Position numbers and translations under genes: made by a program
Shown: piece after piece, positions 1 through 8,287 of the stretch
Layout of the letters: the number at the start of each line of letters is the position of its first letter
Position numbering within the stretch: the stretch's first letter is position 1
Notes under the pieces: model-generated
What the model was told of the DNA's origin: nothing
The model's database searches: none
Seen by the model: only the letters and a program-made list of their open reading frames with translations
From: an uncultured Mollicutes bacterium
GTDB lineage: Bacteria > Bacillota_I > Bacilli_A > RFN20 > CAG-826
Reading direction: 5' to 3'
Length of the DNA: 20,178 bases
NCBI GenBank assembly: GCA_937893635.1
Contig: CALBGF010000013.1
Span: 1-20,178 of the forward strand

Positions 1-11
1 CTTTAAATATT

Positions 12-46
12 TATAATATTTATAATCGTATTTTCATTGATAAAAT
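12..46 (+). promoter_or_regulatory. possible dnaE promoter elements
   Basis: The 85 bases before dnaE are almost pure A/T. They hold two TATAAT hexamers (12-17 and 21-26) and an extended -10-like TGATAAAAT (38-46), which would start a transcript near base 53. No convincing -35 is visible, partly because the window begins here, so which element is real cannot be decided. An upstream gene or operon promoter outside the window is equally possible. Confidence 0.25.
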
Positions 47-85
47 AGGCCAAATTAGTTAAAATTATCTTTGAAGGTGAAAAGT

Positions 86-3070
86 ATGAGTTATGTCCCA
101 CTACATGTATATAGTGAATATAGTTTTTTAAAGTCTGGTCTTACTTTAGATAAGTACTTTTCATTTGCTAAAAAACATAATTTTAAGTATTTAGGAATAT
201 GCGATTATCAAGTTATGTTTGGTTTTCCAATCTTTTTTGAAAAATGTAATGAATTAGGAATTAAACCAATACTTGGTATGGATGTTAAATTAGGACGCTT
301 CTTACTTTCGATGTTTATTAAAAATGAAGAAGGCTATCTTAATCTAATTAAAATTTCTAATGCTATTCAAAATAATACCTTCTCTTATAACGATATCACT
401 TCTAACCAAAATGGACTTGTCTTTGTGCTTAGTGTTAGCGTTAATAACATTTCAGAAATTAAACCATCTATTGAACGTTTAAATAAAGATTTAACTGACT
501 TCTATATTGGTTTAGAAATATATAATTCTAGAGAATTAGAAACTATAAAAATTAATTTAAGTGATATAAATGCTAAAACTATTATTTATCCTTTTATTCG
601 CTATTTAAAAAAAGAAGATGCGATTGTACTTGATATTGTTGACGCTATTAAAAATAGTTCTACTCTTAATTATCAAACAAAAGATGGTGTTAATTATTTA
701 CGCACATTTGAAGAAATCGACGAAATTTATAAAGATTTAAATATCGTCTCTAATGAAGAATTTATTAGTCAATTTAATTTTAATTTGAAAAAGAATCGCG
801 GAGTTATGCTTCAATTATTTGGTGAATTAGAAGCTAAAGAAACTATTAAAGAAAAGTGTCTAGAAGGTTTAAAGCGCAAGAATAAAAATAATGATAAATA
901 TTTATCACGCCTAGAATACGAATTAAGTGTTATTGATAAAATGGGCTTTAATAACTATTTTCTTATTGTTTCCGATTATGTTAATTATGCTAAAACACAC
1001 GATGTATTAGTGGGTCCTGGTAGAGGATCTGCCGCAGGATCTTTAGTAAGTTATGCTTTAGATATCACTACTCCTGATCCAATTGAATATGATTTATATT
1101 TTGAAAGATTCTTAAACCCAAGCCGTAATACTATGCCAGATATTGATATCGACTTTGAAGATATTAAAAGAGAAAATATTATTAACTATTTAAAAGAAAA
1201 ATACGGCAAAAATCGTGTTGCTAATATTGTAACATTTCAAACTATTGCCGCTAAACAAGCATTAAGGGATATCGGACGAGTTTTTAATATTGATAATTTT
1301 GATATTAATTATTTAAGTAAGGCTTTAGGTCCTTTTCCAATTTCTTTTAAAAATGCTTATAAGCAAAATCAAGCATTCCGTGATTTAATTGATAAAGAAC
1401 CTTATTATTTAAAAATAGTCCGCTTAGCTAGTAAAATAGAAGGTTTAATTCGTCAATCTAGTTTACACGCCGCTGGTGTAGTTTTAAATAACACTCCAAT
1501 TGAAGATTCTTTACCAGTTTTAAAAGACGAAAATGGAGATATTGTTACACAATATGAAATGACTTATCTTGAACAACAAGGTTTCTTAAAAATGGATATT
1601 TTAGCTTTAAGAAATCTTACGATCATTAAGGATATTTGTAATTTAAAAACTGTGAATATCAATCCTTACAATATTCCAATTAATGATAAGGCCGCAATTG
1701 ATGTTATTAAAAACAATTTAACCATGGGGTTATTCCAACTTGAATCAGCAGGTATGCGCCGATCAATTGAAATATTAGAGCCTAACAGTTTTGATGATGT
1801 TGCAGCATTAATTGCTTTATTTAGACCAGGCCCTATGGATAATATTCCTTTATACGCCAATCGTAAAAAGGGATTAGAAAAAGTAAGCTATATTGATGAT
1901 AAAGTTAAAGATATATTATCTTCAACATATGGTATTATCGTTTATCAAGAACAAATTATGAAACTTGCCACTTCTGTTGCGGGTCTTTCTTTAGCGGAAG
2001 CGGATAGTTTCCGTAAATCAATATCCAAAAAAGATTTTTCTAAAATGGAAAGTCTTAAACAAACATTTATCAATGGTGCCATTAAAAATGGTTATTCATT
2101 AGAAAATGCTAATAAAATTTATGAAACTATTGAAAAATTTGCTTCATACGGATTTAATAAAGCTCACTCAATTTCTTATGCTTATATTTGCGTAGAAATG
2201 GCTTATTTAAAAGCACATTTCCCACTTGAATTTTACGCCACAATATTAGAGCATGAATCAGGATTTGCAAGTGAAAAAATGTATCAATATTTAAAGGAAA
2301 TTAAATCACAAAATATTTCTTTACTTGCCCCTAATATCAATGAATCAGAAGGAACTTTTAAGCCGTTCAATGGAAAATTATTATTCCCATTAACCGCTAT
2401 TAAAGGATTACAAAGTCGTATTGTTGATCAAATTTTATTAGAAAGAAATAATAACGGAAAATATACTTCTTTATTTGATTTTGTATCACGATTATATAAA
2501 TATGATGTTAAAGAAGCCACTATTATGGCTTTAATTGATGCTGGTGCTTTTGATGAATTTAATAATCGCGCTACCTTAAGGGCATCAATTGCTAACGCCA
2601 TCAATCAAGCAACTTTTAATAATTCTTTAGATGTTAGTCTTCTTACTAGTGGAGATTTTGGCTTACATTTTGATTATATTAAAAAAGATGATGACAAAAT
2701 GTTTGATTTAGAGCGAGAATATGAAGTGTTAGGATTAATGATTTCTGATTCTCCTTTAAAATATCAACAAGATAAACTTTTAAAACATCACGCCATTAGT
2801 GTTAAAAAAGCCAAATCATCTAGGAGCGCTTGTTCAATTGGTTTAATTTTAATAAAAAGTAAGATTATTAAAACTAAAAAAGGTGAGCAAATGGCATACT
2901 TATCCACTACTGATGGAGAAGATGATTTGGAAGTAACATTATTTCCAAATGAATTTTCTAAATATTGGAATATGTTAAAAACTAATAATGTCATTATTAT
3001 TAAAGGTTATTTTGACCGTAAAAAAGAAGATTCGTTTATTGCTTCAGAAATTATGAAATTGGAGGATTAA
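86..3070 (+). CDS. dnaE: DNA polymerase III alpha subunit (DnaE type)
   Basis: This is the catalytic subunit of a C-family replicative DNA polymerase. In Bacillota DnaE usually works beside PolC in lagging-strand synthesis. I chose the ATG at 86 over an in-frame TTG at 71 because a Shine-Dalgarno stretch (GAAGGTGA, 73-80) sits five bases before it; this gives 994 residues, shorter than typical DnaE (about 1,100) and close to mycoplasma forms. Visible parts are an N-terminal PHP domain, the palm motif GPGRGSAAGS (310-319), the catalytic carboxylates in PDIDID (351-356), a helix-hairpin-helix region around 800-840, and a C-terminal OB fold from about residue 914. The PHP metal ligands look lost: the usual HxH is H7-V-Y9 and the usual DH pair is D40-Y41, so this domain is probably structural and not a proofreading site. 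The stop lies five bases before polA, whose Shine-Dalgarno site overlaps the end of dnaE, so the two are probably cotranscribed. Confidence 0.95.
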   Translation: MSYVPLHVYSEYSFLKSGLTLDKYFSFAKKHNFKYLGICDYQVMFGFPIFFEKCNELGIKPILGMDVKLGRFLLSMFIKNEEGYLNLIKISNAIQNNTFSYNDITSNQNGLVFVLSVSVNNISEIKPSIERLNKDLTDFYIGLEIYNSRELETIKINLSDINAKTIIYPFIRYLKKEDAIVLDIVDAIKNSSTLNYQTKDGVNYLRTFEEIDEIYKDLNIVSNEEFISQFNFNLKKNRGVMLQLFGELEAKETIKEKCLEGLKRKNKNNDKYLSRLEYELSVIDKMGFNNYFLIVSDYVNYAKTHDVLVGPGRGSAAGSLVSYALDITTPDPIEYDLYFERFLNPSRNTMPDIDIDFEDIKRENIINYLKEKYGKNRVANIVTFQTIAAKQALRDIGRVFNIDNFDINYLSKALGPFPISFKNAYKQNQAFRDLIDKEPYYLKIVRLASKIEGLIRQSSLHAAGVVLNNTPIEDSLPVLKDENGDIVTQYEMTYLEQQGFLKMDILALRNLTIIKDICNLKTVNINPYNIPINDKAAIDVIKNNLTMGLFQLESAGMRRSIEILEPNSFDDVAALIALFRPGPMDNIPLYANRKKGLEKVSYIDDKVKDILSSTYGIIVYQEQIMKLATSVAGLSLAEADSFRKSISKKDFSKMESLKQTFINGAIKNGYSLENANKIYETIEKFASYGFNKAHSISYAYICVEMAYLKAHFPLEFYATILEHESGFASEKMYQYLKEIKSQNISLLAPNINESEGTFKPFNGKLLFPLTAIKGLQSRIVDQILLERNNNGKYTSLFDFVSRLYKYDVKEATIMALIDAGAFDEFNNRATLRASIANAINQATFNNSLDVSLLTSGDFGLHFDYIKKDDDKMFDLEREYEVLGLMISDSPLKYQQDKLLKHHAISVKKAKSSRSACSIGLILIKSKIIKTKKGEQMAYLSTTDGEDDLEVTLFPNEFSKYWNMLKTNNVIIIKGYFDRKKEDSFIASEIMKLED

Positions 3071-3075
3071 TTTAT

Positions 3076-5679
3076 ATGAAAAAAATGATTATTATTGATG
3101 GAAATTCGTTACTATTCCGGGCATTCTTTGCTACATTTAATCCTAATGTACCTTTAATGCGTGCAAAAGATGGTACTCCTACTAATGCAATATTTGCATT
3201 TTCCAATATGCTCAGTAGAATTATTTCTGGATTTAAAGGAGATGAAAATTTACTTGTAGTTTTCGATACAGGTAAAAAGACATTCCGTCATAAAGAATTA
3301 GATACATACAAAGCTAATCGTAAGCCTGTTAATCCGGAATTAATTGAACAAATGCCAATTGCGCGTGAATTATTAAAAGCAATGGGTGTTTTCACTTATG
3401 AATTAGAAGGTTTTGAAGGCGATGACATTGCTGGAAGTGCCGCAAAACTTGCTGGTAAAAATGGTTATGATGTTACTATTTATACTTCTGATAAAGACTT
3501 TCTTCAATTAATTGATAAAAAAATTCATATCAATATGATTAAACGCGGATTAAGCGATGTAAAATTTATGGATGAAGAAGAATTATATAAAGATTATGAA
3601 CTTCTTCCTTCCCAAATTCCTGATTTTAAAGGTTTGATGGGAGACCCAAGTGATAACTTAAAAGGAATTCCTGGCATTGGACAAAAAACAGCGGTTAAAT
3701 TAATTAAAGAATATGGTAGTTTAGAAAATATTATTGAAAATGCTGATAAACTTAGCACAAAACTTAATAATGCAATAAAAGAAAATGAAGAATCAGGTCG
3801 TTTATGTAAACACTTGGCAATGATTAAAATTGATTTGGACTTACCATTCTCTTTAGATGATACCTTATATAAAGGTTACCATGTTAATGAATTATCGGAA
3901 TTTTGTAAAAAATACGATTTAAAAACACTATTAAATAAAATGGGACAAAAATTTGCTAAAGAAAATAAACAAACTAAAGAATTAGAATATAAAGTTGTTA
4001 GTTCTCTTCCTAAGCTTGCTAGTAATAGCATTGGAATTGCTTTGAATTTTGATGAAGATGATTATTATGATGGTATTATAAATGGCATTGCTATTAGTAC
4101 ATTGGATGAAACATATTATCTAAGTATTGAAGATGCTAAAAAGGATGACTATTTAAAAAATGTTTTATCAAGCGATAAATACTTAAAATATTGTTATGAT
4201 TTTAAAGCTATTAAAGTAGCTTTATCTCGAATTGATTTAGAAATTAATGGTTTAGCTTTTGATTTATTAATCGCAGCTTATATTATTGATACTTCTTTAA
4301 ATAACAATATTGATTCTATTTTTAATTTCTTCTCTATTTCTTTAAGTAAAATTAACGAAGATACTTTATCATTATTTCATGATGATACTTCTAATATTAA
4401 ACGTAGTGCAGAAATTAGTCATTATTCTTTAAAATTACATGATGAAGTTATTAAACAAATCAATGATTTAGATTCTTTGGATTTATATAATTACATTGAA
4501 TTACCACTTGCTAATGTTTTAGCAAAAATGGAAATTGAAGGTTTCCCACTTGATGAAAAATCATTAAATGAAATTGGAAATGTCTTCCGTAATAAACAAA
4601 AAGAATTAGAAGAACAAATATTTGCTATTGCCCCACATCGTATTAATTTATCTTCTCCAAAACAAATTGGCGAATTACTTGTGGAATTAAATGTATTTGA
4701 TAAAGATAAAAAAATATCTACTTCGGTGGAAGTTTTAAAGAAAGTTGCTCATAAACATCCAATTGTTGATTTAATTCTTGAATATCGTAAATATGCAAAA
4801 TTAACTTCTACTTATATTGATGGATTACTTGTTCATATTCATAGTGATGGAAAATTACATCCACATTTTAATCAAGCCTTAACTACAACGGGACGTTTAT
4901 CTTCTTCTAATCCGAACTTACAAAACATATCTGTACGTGATGAAGAAGGAAAACTTATTCGTAAAGCATTCTTCTATCCTAACGATGATTATTACATCTT
5001 ATCATTTGACTATTCTCAAGTTGAATTACGTGTTTTAGCCGCTTTAAGTAATTGTCAAAAACTACTTGATGCTTTTAATAATGATGAAGATATTCATGAA
5101 ATTACTGCTAAACATGTTTTCCATAAAGATGAAATAAGTAGCGCTGATCGTCGTAAAGCTAAGGCAGTTAACTTCGGTATTGTTTATGGTATTTCTGATT
5201 GGGGTTTAGCGGAACAATTAGGTATTTCTTCTACTGAAGCTCGTGAAATTATTAAAAATTTCTACGCTACTTATCCAGAAATTGCTACATTTATGGGAAA
5301 TATTATTCAAAATGCGGAAAAAGATGGATTTGTTAAAACGTTATTCGGACGTATTCGCTATTTAAGAGAATTACATGATTCTAATTATCAAGTTCATGAA
5401 TTTGCAAAACGTGCAGCAACAAACGCTCCTATTCAAGGTACTGCTGCCGATTTAATTAAAATGGCAATGATTAATATTGATAAAATGCTTACTAATAAAA
5501 ACTTTGAAACTAAGTTAGTACTTCAAATTCATGATGAACTTATCTTCAAAGTACCAACTAAAGAAATAAATGAAGTCGCTCCACTCATTAAAGAATTAAT
5601 GGAACAAGTATATCCTAAGTTAGGTGTAAAACTAAAAGTTGATGGTAGTTACGCTAAAACTTGGTATGATGCAAAGTAG
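3076..5679 (+). CDS. polA: DNA polymerase I
   Basis: This A-family polymerase fills gaps, removes Okazaki primers and acts in repair. At 867 residues it is full length, unlike mycoplasmas that keep only the 5'-nuclease part. The N-terminal 5'-3' exonuclease (about 1-290) has D8, D116/D117, D139/D141 and the helix-hairpin-helix GDPSDN around D190. The middle section (about 310-430) occupies the place of the 3'-5' exonuclease but lacks the DxE and other DEDD carboxylates, so proofreading is predicted absent, as in Bacillus Pol I. The polymerase domain carries motif A with D645 (DYSQVELR), the O-helix motif from R692 to G705, and motif C with H819-D820-E821. A strong GGAGG (3061-3065) inside the dnaE 3' end precedes the ATG. 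mutM-coaE follows after eight bases. Confidence 0.97.
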   Translation: MKKMIIIDGNSLLFRAFFATFNPNVPLMRAKDGTPTNAIFAFSNMLSRIISGFKGDENLLVVFDTGKKTFRHKELDTYKANRKPVNPELIEQMPIARELLKAMGVFTYELEGFEGDDIAGSAAKLAGKNGYDVTIYTSDKDFLQLIDKKIHINMIKRGLSDVKFMDEEELYKDYELLPSQIPDFKGLMGDPSDNLKGIPGIGQKTAVKLIKEYGSLENIIENADKLSTKLNNAIKENEESGRLCKHLAMIKIDLDLPFSLDDTLYKGYHVNELSEFCKKYDLKTLLNKMGQKFAKENKQTKELEYKVVSSLPKLASNSIGIALNFDEDDYYDGIINGIAISTLDETYYLSIEDAKKDDYLKNVLSSDKYLKYCYDFKAIKVALSRIDLEINGLAFDLLIAAYIIDTSLNNNIDSIFNFFSISLSKINEDTLSLFHDDTSNIKRSAEISHYSLKLHDEVIKQINDLDSLDLYNYIELPLANVLAKMEIEGFPLDEKSLNEIGNVFRNKQKELEEQIFAIAPHRINLSSPKQIGELLVELNVFDKDKKISTSVEVLKKVAHKHPIVDLILEYRKYAKLTSTYIDGLLVHIHSDGKLHPHFNQALTTTGRLSSSNPNLQNISVRDEEGKLIRKAFFYPNDDYYILSFDYSQVELRVLAALSNCQKLLDAFNNDEDIHEITAKHVFHKDEISSADRRKAKAVNFGIVYGISDWGLAEQLGISSTEAREIIKNFYATYPEIATFMGNIIQNAEKDGFVKTLFGRIRYLRELHDSNYQVHEFAKRAATNAPIQGTAADLIKMAMINIDKMLTNKNFETKLVLQIHDELIFKVPTKEINEVAPLIKELMEQVYPKLGVKLKVDGSYAKTWYDAK

Positions 5680-5687
5680 GTGTTAAT

Positions 5688-7085
5688 ATGCCAGAATTAC
5701 CAGAAGTTGAAACAGTTAAAAGTATTTTAAAGCCTTTATTAGTGGGTCATAAAATTGAAAGTGTTGAAATTTTATATCCAAAAATGATTTTAAAATCAAA
5801 TCTAGATTTTTTAAATATTGTTAATAAAACATTTATTGATGTTAAAAGAATTGGTAAATACTTATTACTTTATTTAACTGATAATTTAGTTATTATTTCG
5901 CATTTAAGAATGGAAGGTAAATATATTTTACTTAATGATAATGAAAGACGAAGTGGACATTCTCGAATCATTTTCCATTTAGATAAAAATATGAATATAA
6001 GTTATGATGATTCTCGTTGCTTCGGCATTATGAAATTAGTAACTATAGATGAATTAACTAATGAAGAAATGCTAACTAAATTAGGACCAGAGCCGATGCA
6101 TTTTAATGATGATTTGAAGCTTAAATTATTTAATAAATTACAACATTCTTCTTTACCAATTAAAGTTTCGATTATGGATCAAAGTAATATTTCCGGACTT
6201 GGAAATATTTACGCTGATGAAGTTTTATTTGCTTCAAAAATCAATCCTCTTACTCCAAGCAAATTAATTACTTTAGAACAAATTGATGATATTATTAATA
6301 ATTCCATTCGCGTATTAAATAAAGCTATTGAATTAGGCGGATCAACTGTTAAAAGTTATCATGCCGCTAGAGGGGTAGATGGCAAATTCCAAAATGAATT
6401 ATTAGTTTATGGTAAAGTTGGTTCTACTTGTCCAAATTGCGGTTATCCTTTTAAGAAAATTCGTATTGGAGGACGTGGCACTACTTTTTGTCCTAAATGT
6501 CAAAAATATCCTAATGATACAACTGTGTTTGCGATTGTAGGAAAAATCGCTTCCGGCAAATCAACGGCTTTAAATTATTTTAAATCTTTAGGATATAATA
6601 CTATTTCCGCTGATGAAATTGTTAAAATTTTATATCAAAAACCAGATGTAATTTCAAAAATTAAAAGACACTTTGCATCTGCTATAATTAACGATGTAAT
6701 CGATACAAAAGTATTAAGAGATTTAATTAATAGTAACTCTAATAAGAAAAAGCAATTAGAAAGTATCATTCATCCTTTAGTGGAAAATGAATTAAATGAA
6801 TTTATTCATCATAGTCATACTAAATTTACCTTTATTGAAGTACCACTTCTTTTTGAAGCAAATATGGATTATTTAGCGGATAAAATCATTGGTATTTCCG
6901 CTTCTAAAGATGTTCAAATCGCTCATTTACATAAGCGTGGTGTTAATGACGTTGAAGCTTATTTAAAATTAAATGACACTAATACATTTGATAAAAATAT
7001 TGCAAAAATGGATTATATTGTTACTCCTAGTGATGATATAAACGAATTTGAAAATAAACTAAAAGGAATTATTGAAAACCAATAA
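5688..7085 (+). CDS. mutM-coaE: MutM-CoaE fusion (DNA glycosylase + dephospho-CoA kinase)
   Basis: Two enzymes share one 465-residue reading frame. Residues 1-271 are formamidopyrimidine-DNA glycosylase, which excises 8-oxoguanine: they have the catalytic N-terminus MPELPEVETV (P2 and E3), the lysine region GKYLLLYL, and a C-terminal zinc finger with C248, C251, C268 and C271. From about residue 279 the chain is dephospho-CoA kinase, the last step of CoA synthesis: P-loop G285-x4-G-K-S-T, the SADEI segment, the HPLV motif and VPLLFE. Only about seven residues lie between the last zinc cysteine and the kinase beta strand, as if a mutM stop codon had been lost. mutM next to coaE is a common Bacillota arrangement, so the order is normal and the fusion is the unusual part. 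Both halves keep their key residues. The Shine-Dalgarno site overlaps the polA stop. A sequencing error joining two frames is less likely because the join is clean and in frame with no extra residues. Confidence 0.92.
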   Translation: MPELPEVETVKSILKPLLVGHKIESVEILYPKMILKSNLDFLNIVNKTFIDVKRIGKYLLLYLTDNLVIISHLRMEGKYILLNDNERRSGHSRIIFHLDKNMNISYDDSRCFGIMKLVTIDELTNEEMLTKLGPEPMHFNDDLKLKLFNKLQHSSLPIKVSIMDQSNISGLGNIYADEVLFASKINPLTPSKLITLEQIDDIINNSIRVLNKAIELGGSTVKSYHAARGVDGKFQNELLVYGKVGSTCPNCGYPFKKIRIGGRGTTFCPKCQKYPNDTTVFAIVGKIASGKSTALNYFKSLGYNTISADEIVKILYQKPDVISKIKRHFASAIINDVIDTKVLRDLINSNSNKKKQLESIIHPLVENELNEFIHHSHTKFTFIEVPLLFEANMDYLADKIIGISASKDVQIAHLHKRGVNDVEAYLKLNDTNTFDKNIAKMDYIVTPSDDINEFENKLKGIIENQ

Positions 7086-7094
7086 TTCCTTTTT
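7061..7094 (+). terminator. rho-independent terminator of the dnaE-polA-mutM-coaE operon
   Basis: The arms AAAAGGAATTATT (7061-7073) and AATAATTCCTTTT (7081-7093) pair perfectly around a seven-base loop and run into a T tract. The coaE stop codon (7083-7085) lies in the right arm, so the terminator stem also encodes the last residues. The reverse strand also ends in four T after the stem, so it may serve the minus-strand aro operon, whose last gene stops at 7104. Confidence 0.8.
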
Positions 7095-7103
7095 CATTTT
7101 AAG

Positions 7104-8285
7104 TTATCTTTTTACATGAAGAATCTCGTATGGTTCAAGACTTAAATTAGTTTTAATATTAATAAGAGTTCCGGCAATAGTATAAACATCATAATCAAAA
7201 TTGTTATATTTAATTTCGTTTACTGTAACAAGTTTTGGTTCACTATTTGGTGAAAAGCATAAATATTCTTCACCTTTTATAATTTTGTTTTTAACTTCTA
7301 AAACCACTTCATTATCTTCTTTTATTTCTCGAACAATGCCAATAAAATCTCCTGCTTTTTCAAATTTGTCATTTAAGACAAATAATTGCTCATTTACTGT
7401 AACATTACCATATAAAAATCCATGTCCTGTTACACGATTTTCTCCATATCCAATCATTGTTTCATATTTTTGATAGTCTAATGGTTTATGAGCATAATAA
7501 TCATCAATTAACATGCGGTAACTACTTATAATTGCACATAAATAATTATATGATTTCATTCGTCCTTCAATTTTTAATGAATCAACGCCCATATCGATTA
7601 AAGCAGGAATGCTTTTTAAAGCACACAAATCTTTTGAAGACATTGAAAAATAATCATCGGTAACTATATTTTTCTTATCATATAAATAATATTTCCATCG
7701 GCAAGAATGTGCGCATCCGCCTCTATTAGCGTCTCTACCAGTCATAATATTAGAAAGCATACATTTTCCCGAATAAGAAGAACACATTCCACCATGAATA
7801 AATACTTCTATTTCAGTTTTGGCTACTTTTTTAATATCTTTTATATCATCAAGCGAACATTCTCTTGCAAGAACTACACGTTTAGCATGATGCTTATAAA
7901 AGAAGTCAATCGCGGATTCATTTAAAGAAGATAATTGTGTTGACATATGTACTTCTAAATTAGTATATTTGGTAGCAATTTCTAGCATTGTTAATGAAGA
8001 AGTAATAATGGCATCAACACCACATTTTTCTAATTCTAATAAATATTCTTTAATATGTTTAGCGTTTTTATTATGCATCACAATATTACAAGTAACGTGA
8101 ATTTTTTTATGTAAGGCATGAGCAAAATCACAAGCACTTTTTATATCACTAAGCGAAAAATTCGATGCATGTGAACGTAAAGAAAACTCTTTGCCACCAA
8201 TATAGCAAGCATCCGCACCATATAGGAGCGCTAATTTCAATTTATCTAAATCACCGGCAGGCGCTAATAACTCAATACGTTTCAT
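7104..8285 (-). CDS. trhP2: U32-family tRNA hydroxylation protein, TrhP2-like
   Basis: This 393-residue protein belongs to peptidase family U32, whose RNA-modifying members make 5-hydroxyuridine at tRNA wobble position 34 (TrhP; TrhP1 and TrhP2 in Bacillus). It opens with the family hallmark LLAPAGDLDKLKLAL and YGADACYIGG, has HMSTQLS near 113-119, and carries the signature region EVFIHGGMCSSYSGKCMLS (160-178), a near-match to the U32 pattern with Gly in the Ser/Ala place. Cysteines C168, C175, C191, C195 and C221 (SSKDLC) are the expected iron-sulfur ligands or their neighbours, and KIEGRMKS (238-245) is typical. A C-terminal beta domain follows from about 300. It starts two bases after the aroA-trhP1 stop, with a GGAG site inside that gene, so it is translationally coupled and is the last gene of the aro operon. 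A secreted protease role, the old annotation for this family, is unlikely: there is no signal peptide. Confidence 0.85.
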   Translation of the reverse strand: MKRIELLAPAGDLDKLKLALLYGADACYIGGKEFSLRSHASNFSLSDIKSACDFAHALHKKIHVTCNIVMHNKNAKHIKEYLLELEKCGVDAIITSSLTMLEIATKYTNLEVHMSTQLSSLNESAIDFFYKHHAKRVVLARECSLDDIKDIKKVAKTEIEVFIHGGMCSSYSGKCMLSNIMTGRDANRGGCAHSCRWKYYLYDKKNIVTDDYFSMSSKDLCALKSIPALIDMGVDSLKIEGRMKSYNYLCAIISSYRMLIDDYYAHKPLDYQKYETMIGYGENRVTGHGFLYGNVTVNEQLFVLNDKFEKAGDFIGIVREIKEDNEVVLEVKNKIIKGEEYLCFSPNSEPKLVTVNEIKYNNFDYDVYTIAGTLINIKTNLSLEPYEILHVKR

Positions 8286-8287
8286 AA

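Noticed and set aside
71..85. TTG start for dnaE
   Set aside because: It overlaps the Shine-Dalgarno stretch that serves the ATG at 86, and the added residues are not family-like.
7201..7925. Two plus-strand open frames opposite trhP2
   Set aside because: Antisense shadows of the conserved U32 gene, without ribosome sites or recognisable motifs.
7104..8285. Secreted collagenase or protease annotation of the U32 proteins
   Set aside because: No signal peptide, the cysteine pattern is that of RNA-modifying U32 members, and the genomic context is aromatic metabolism.
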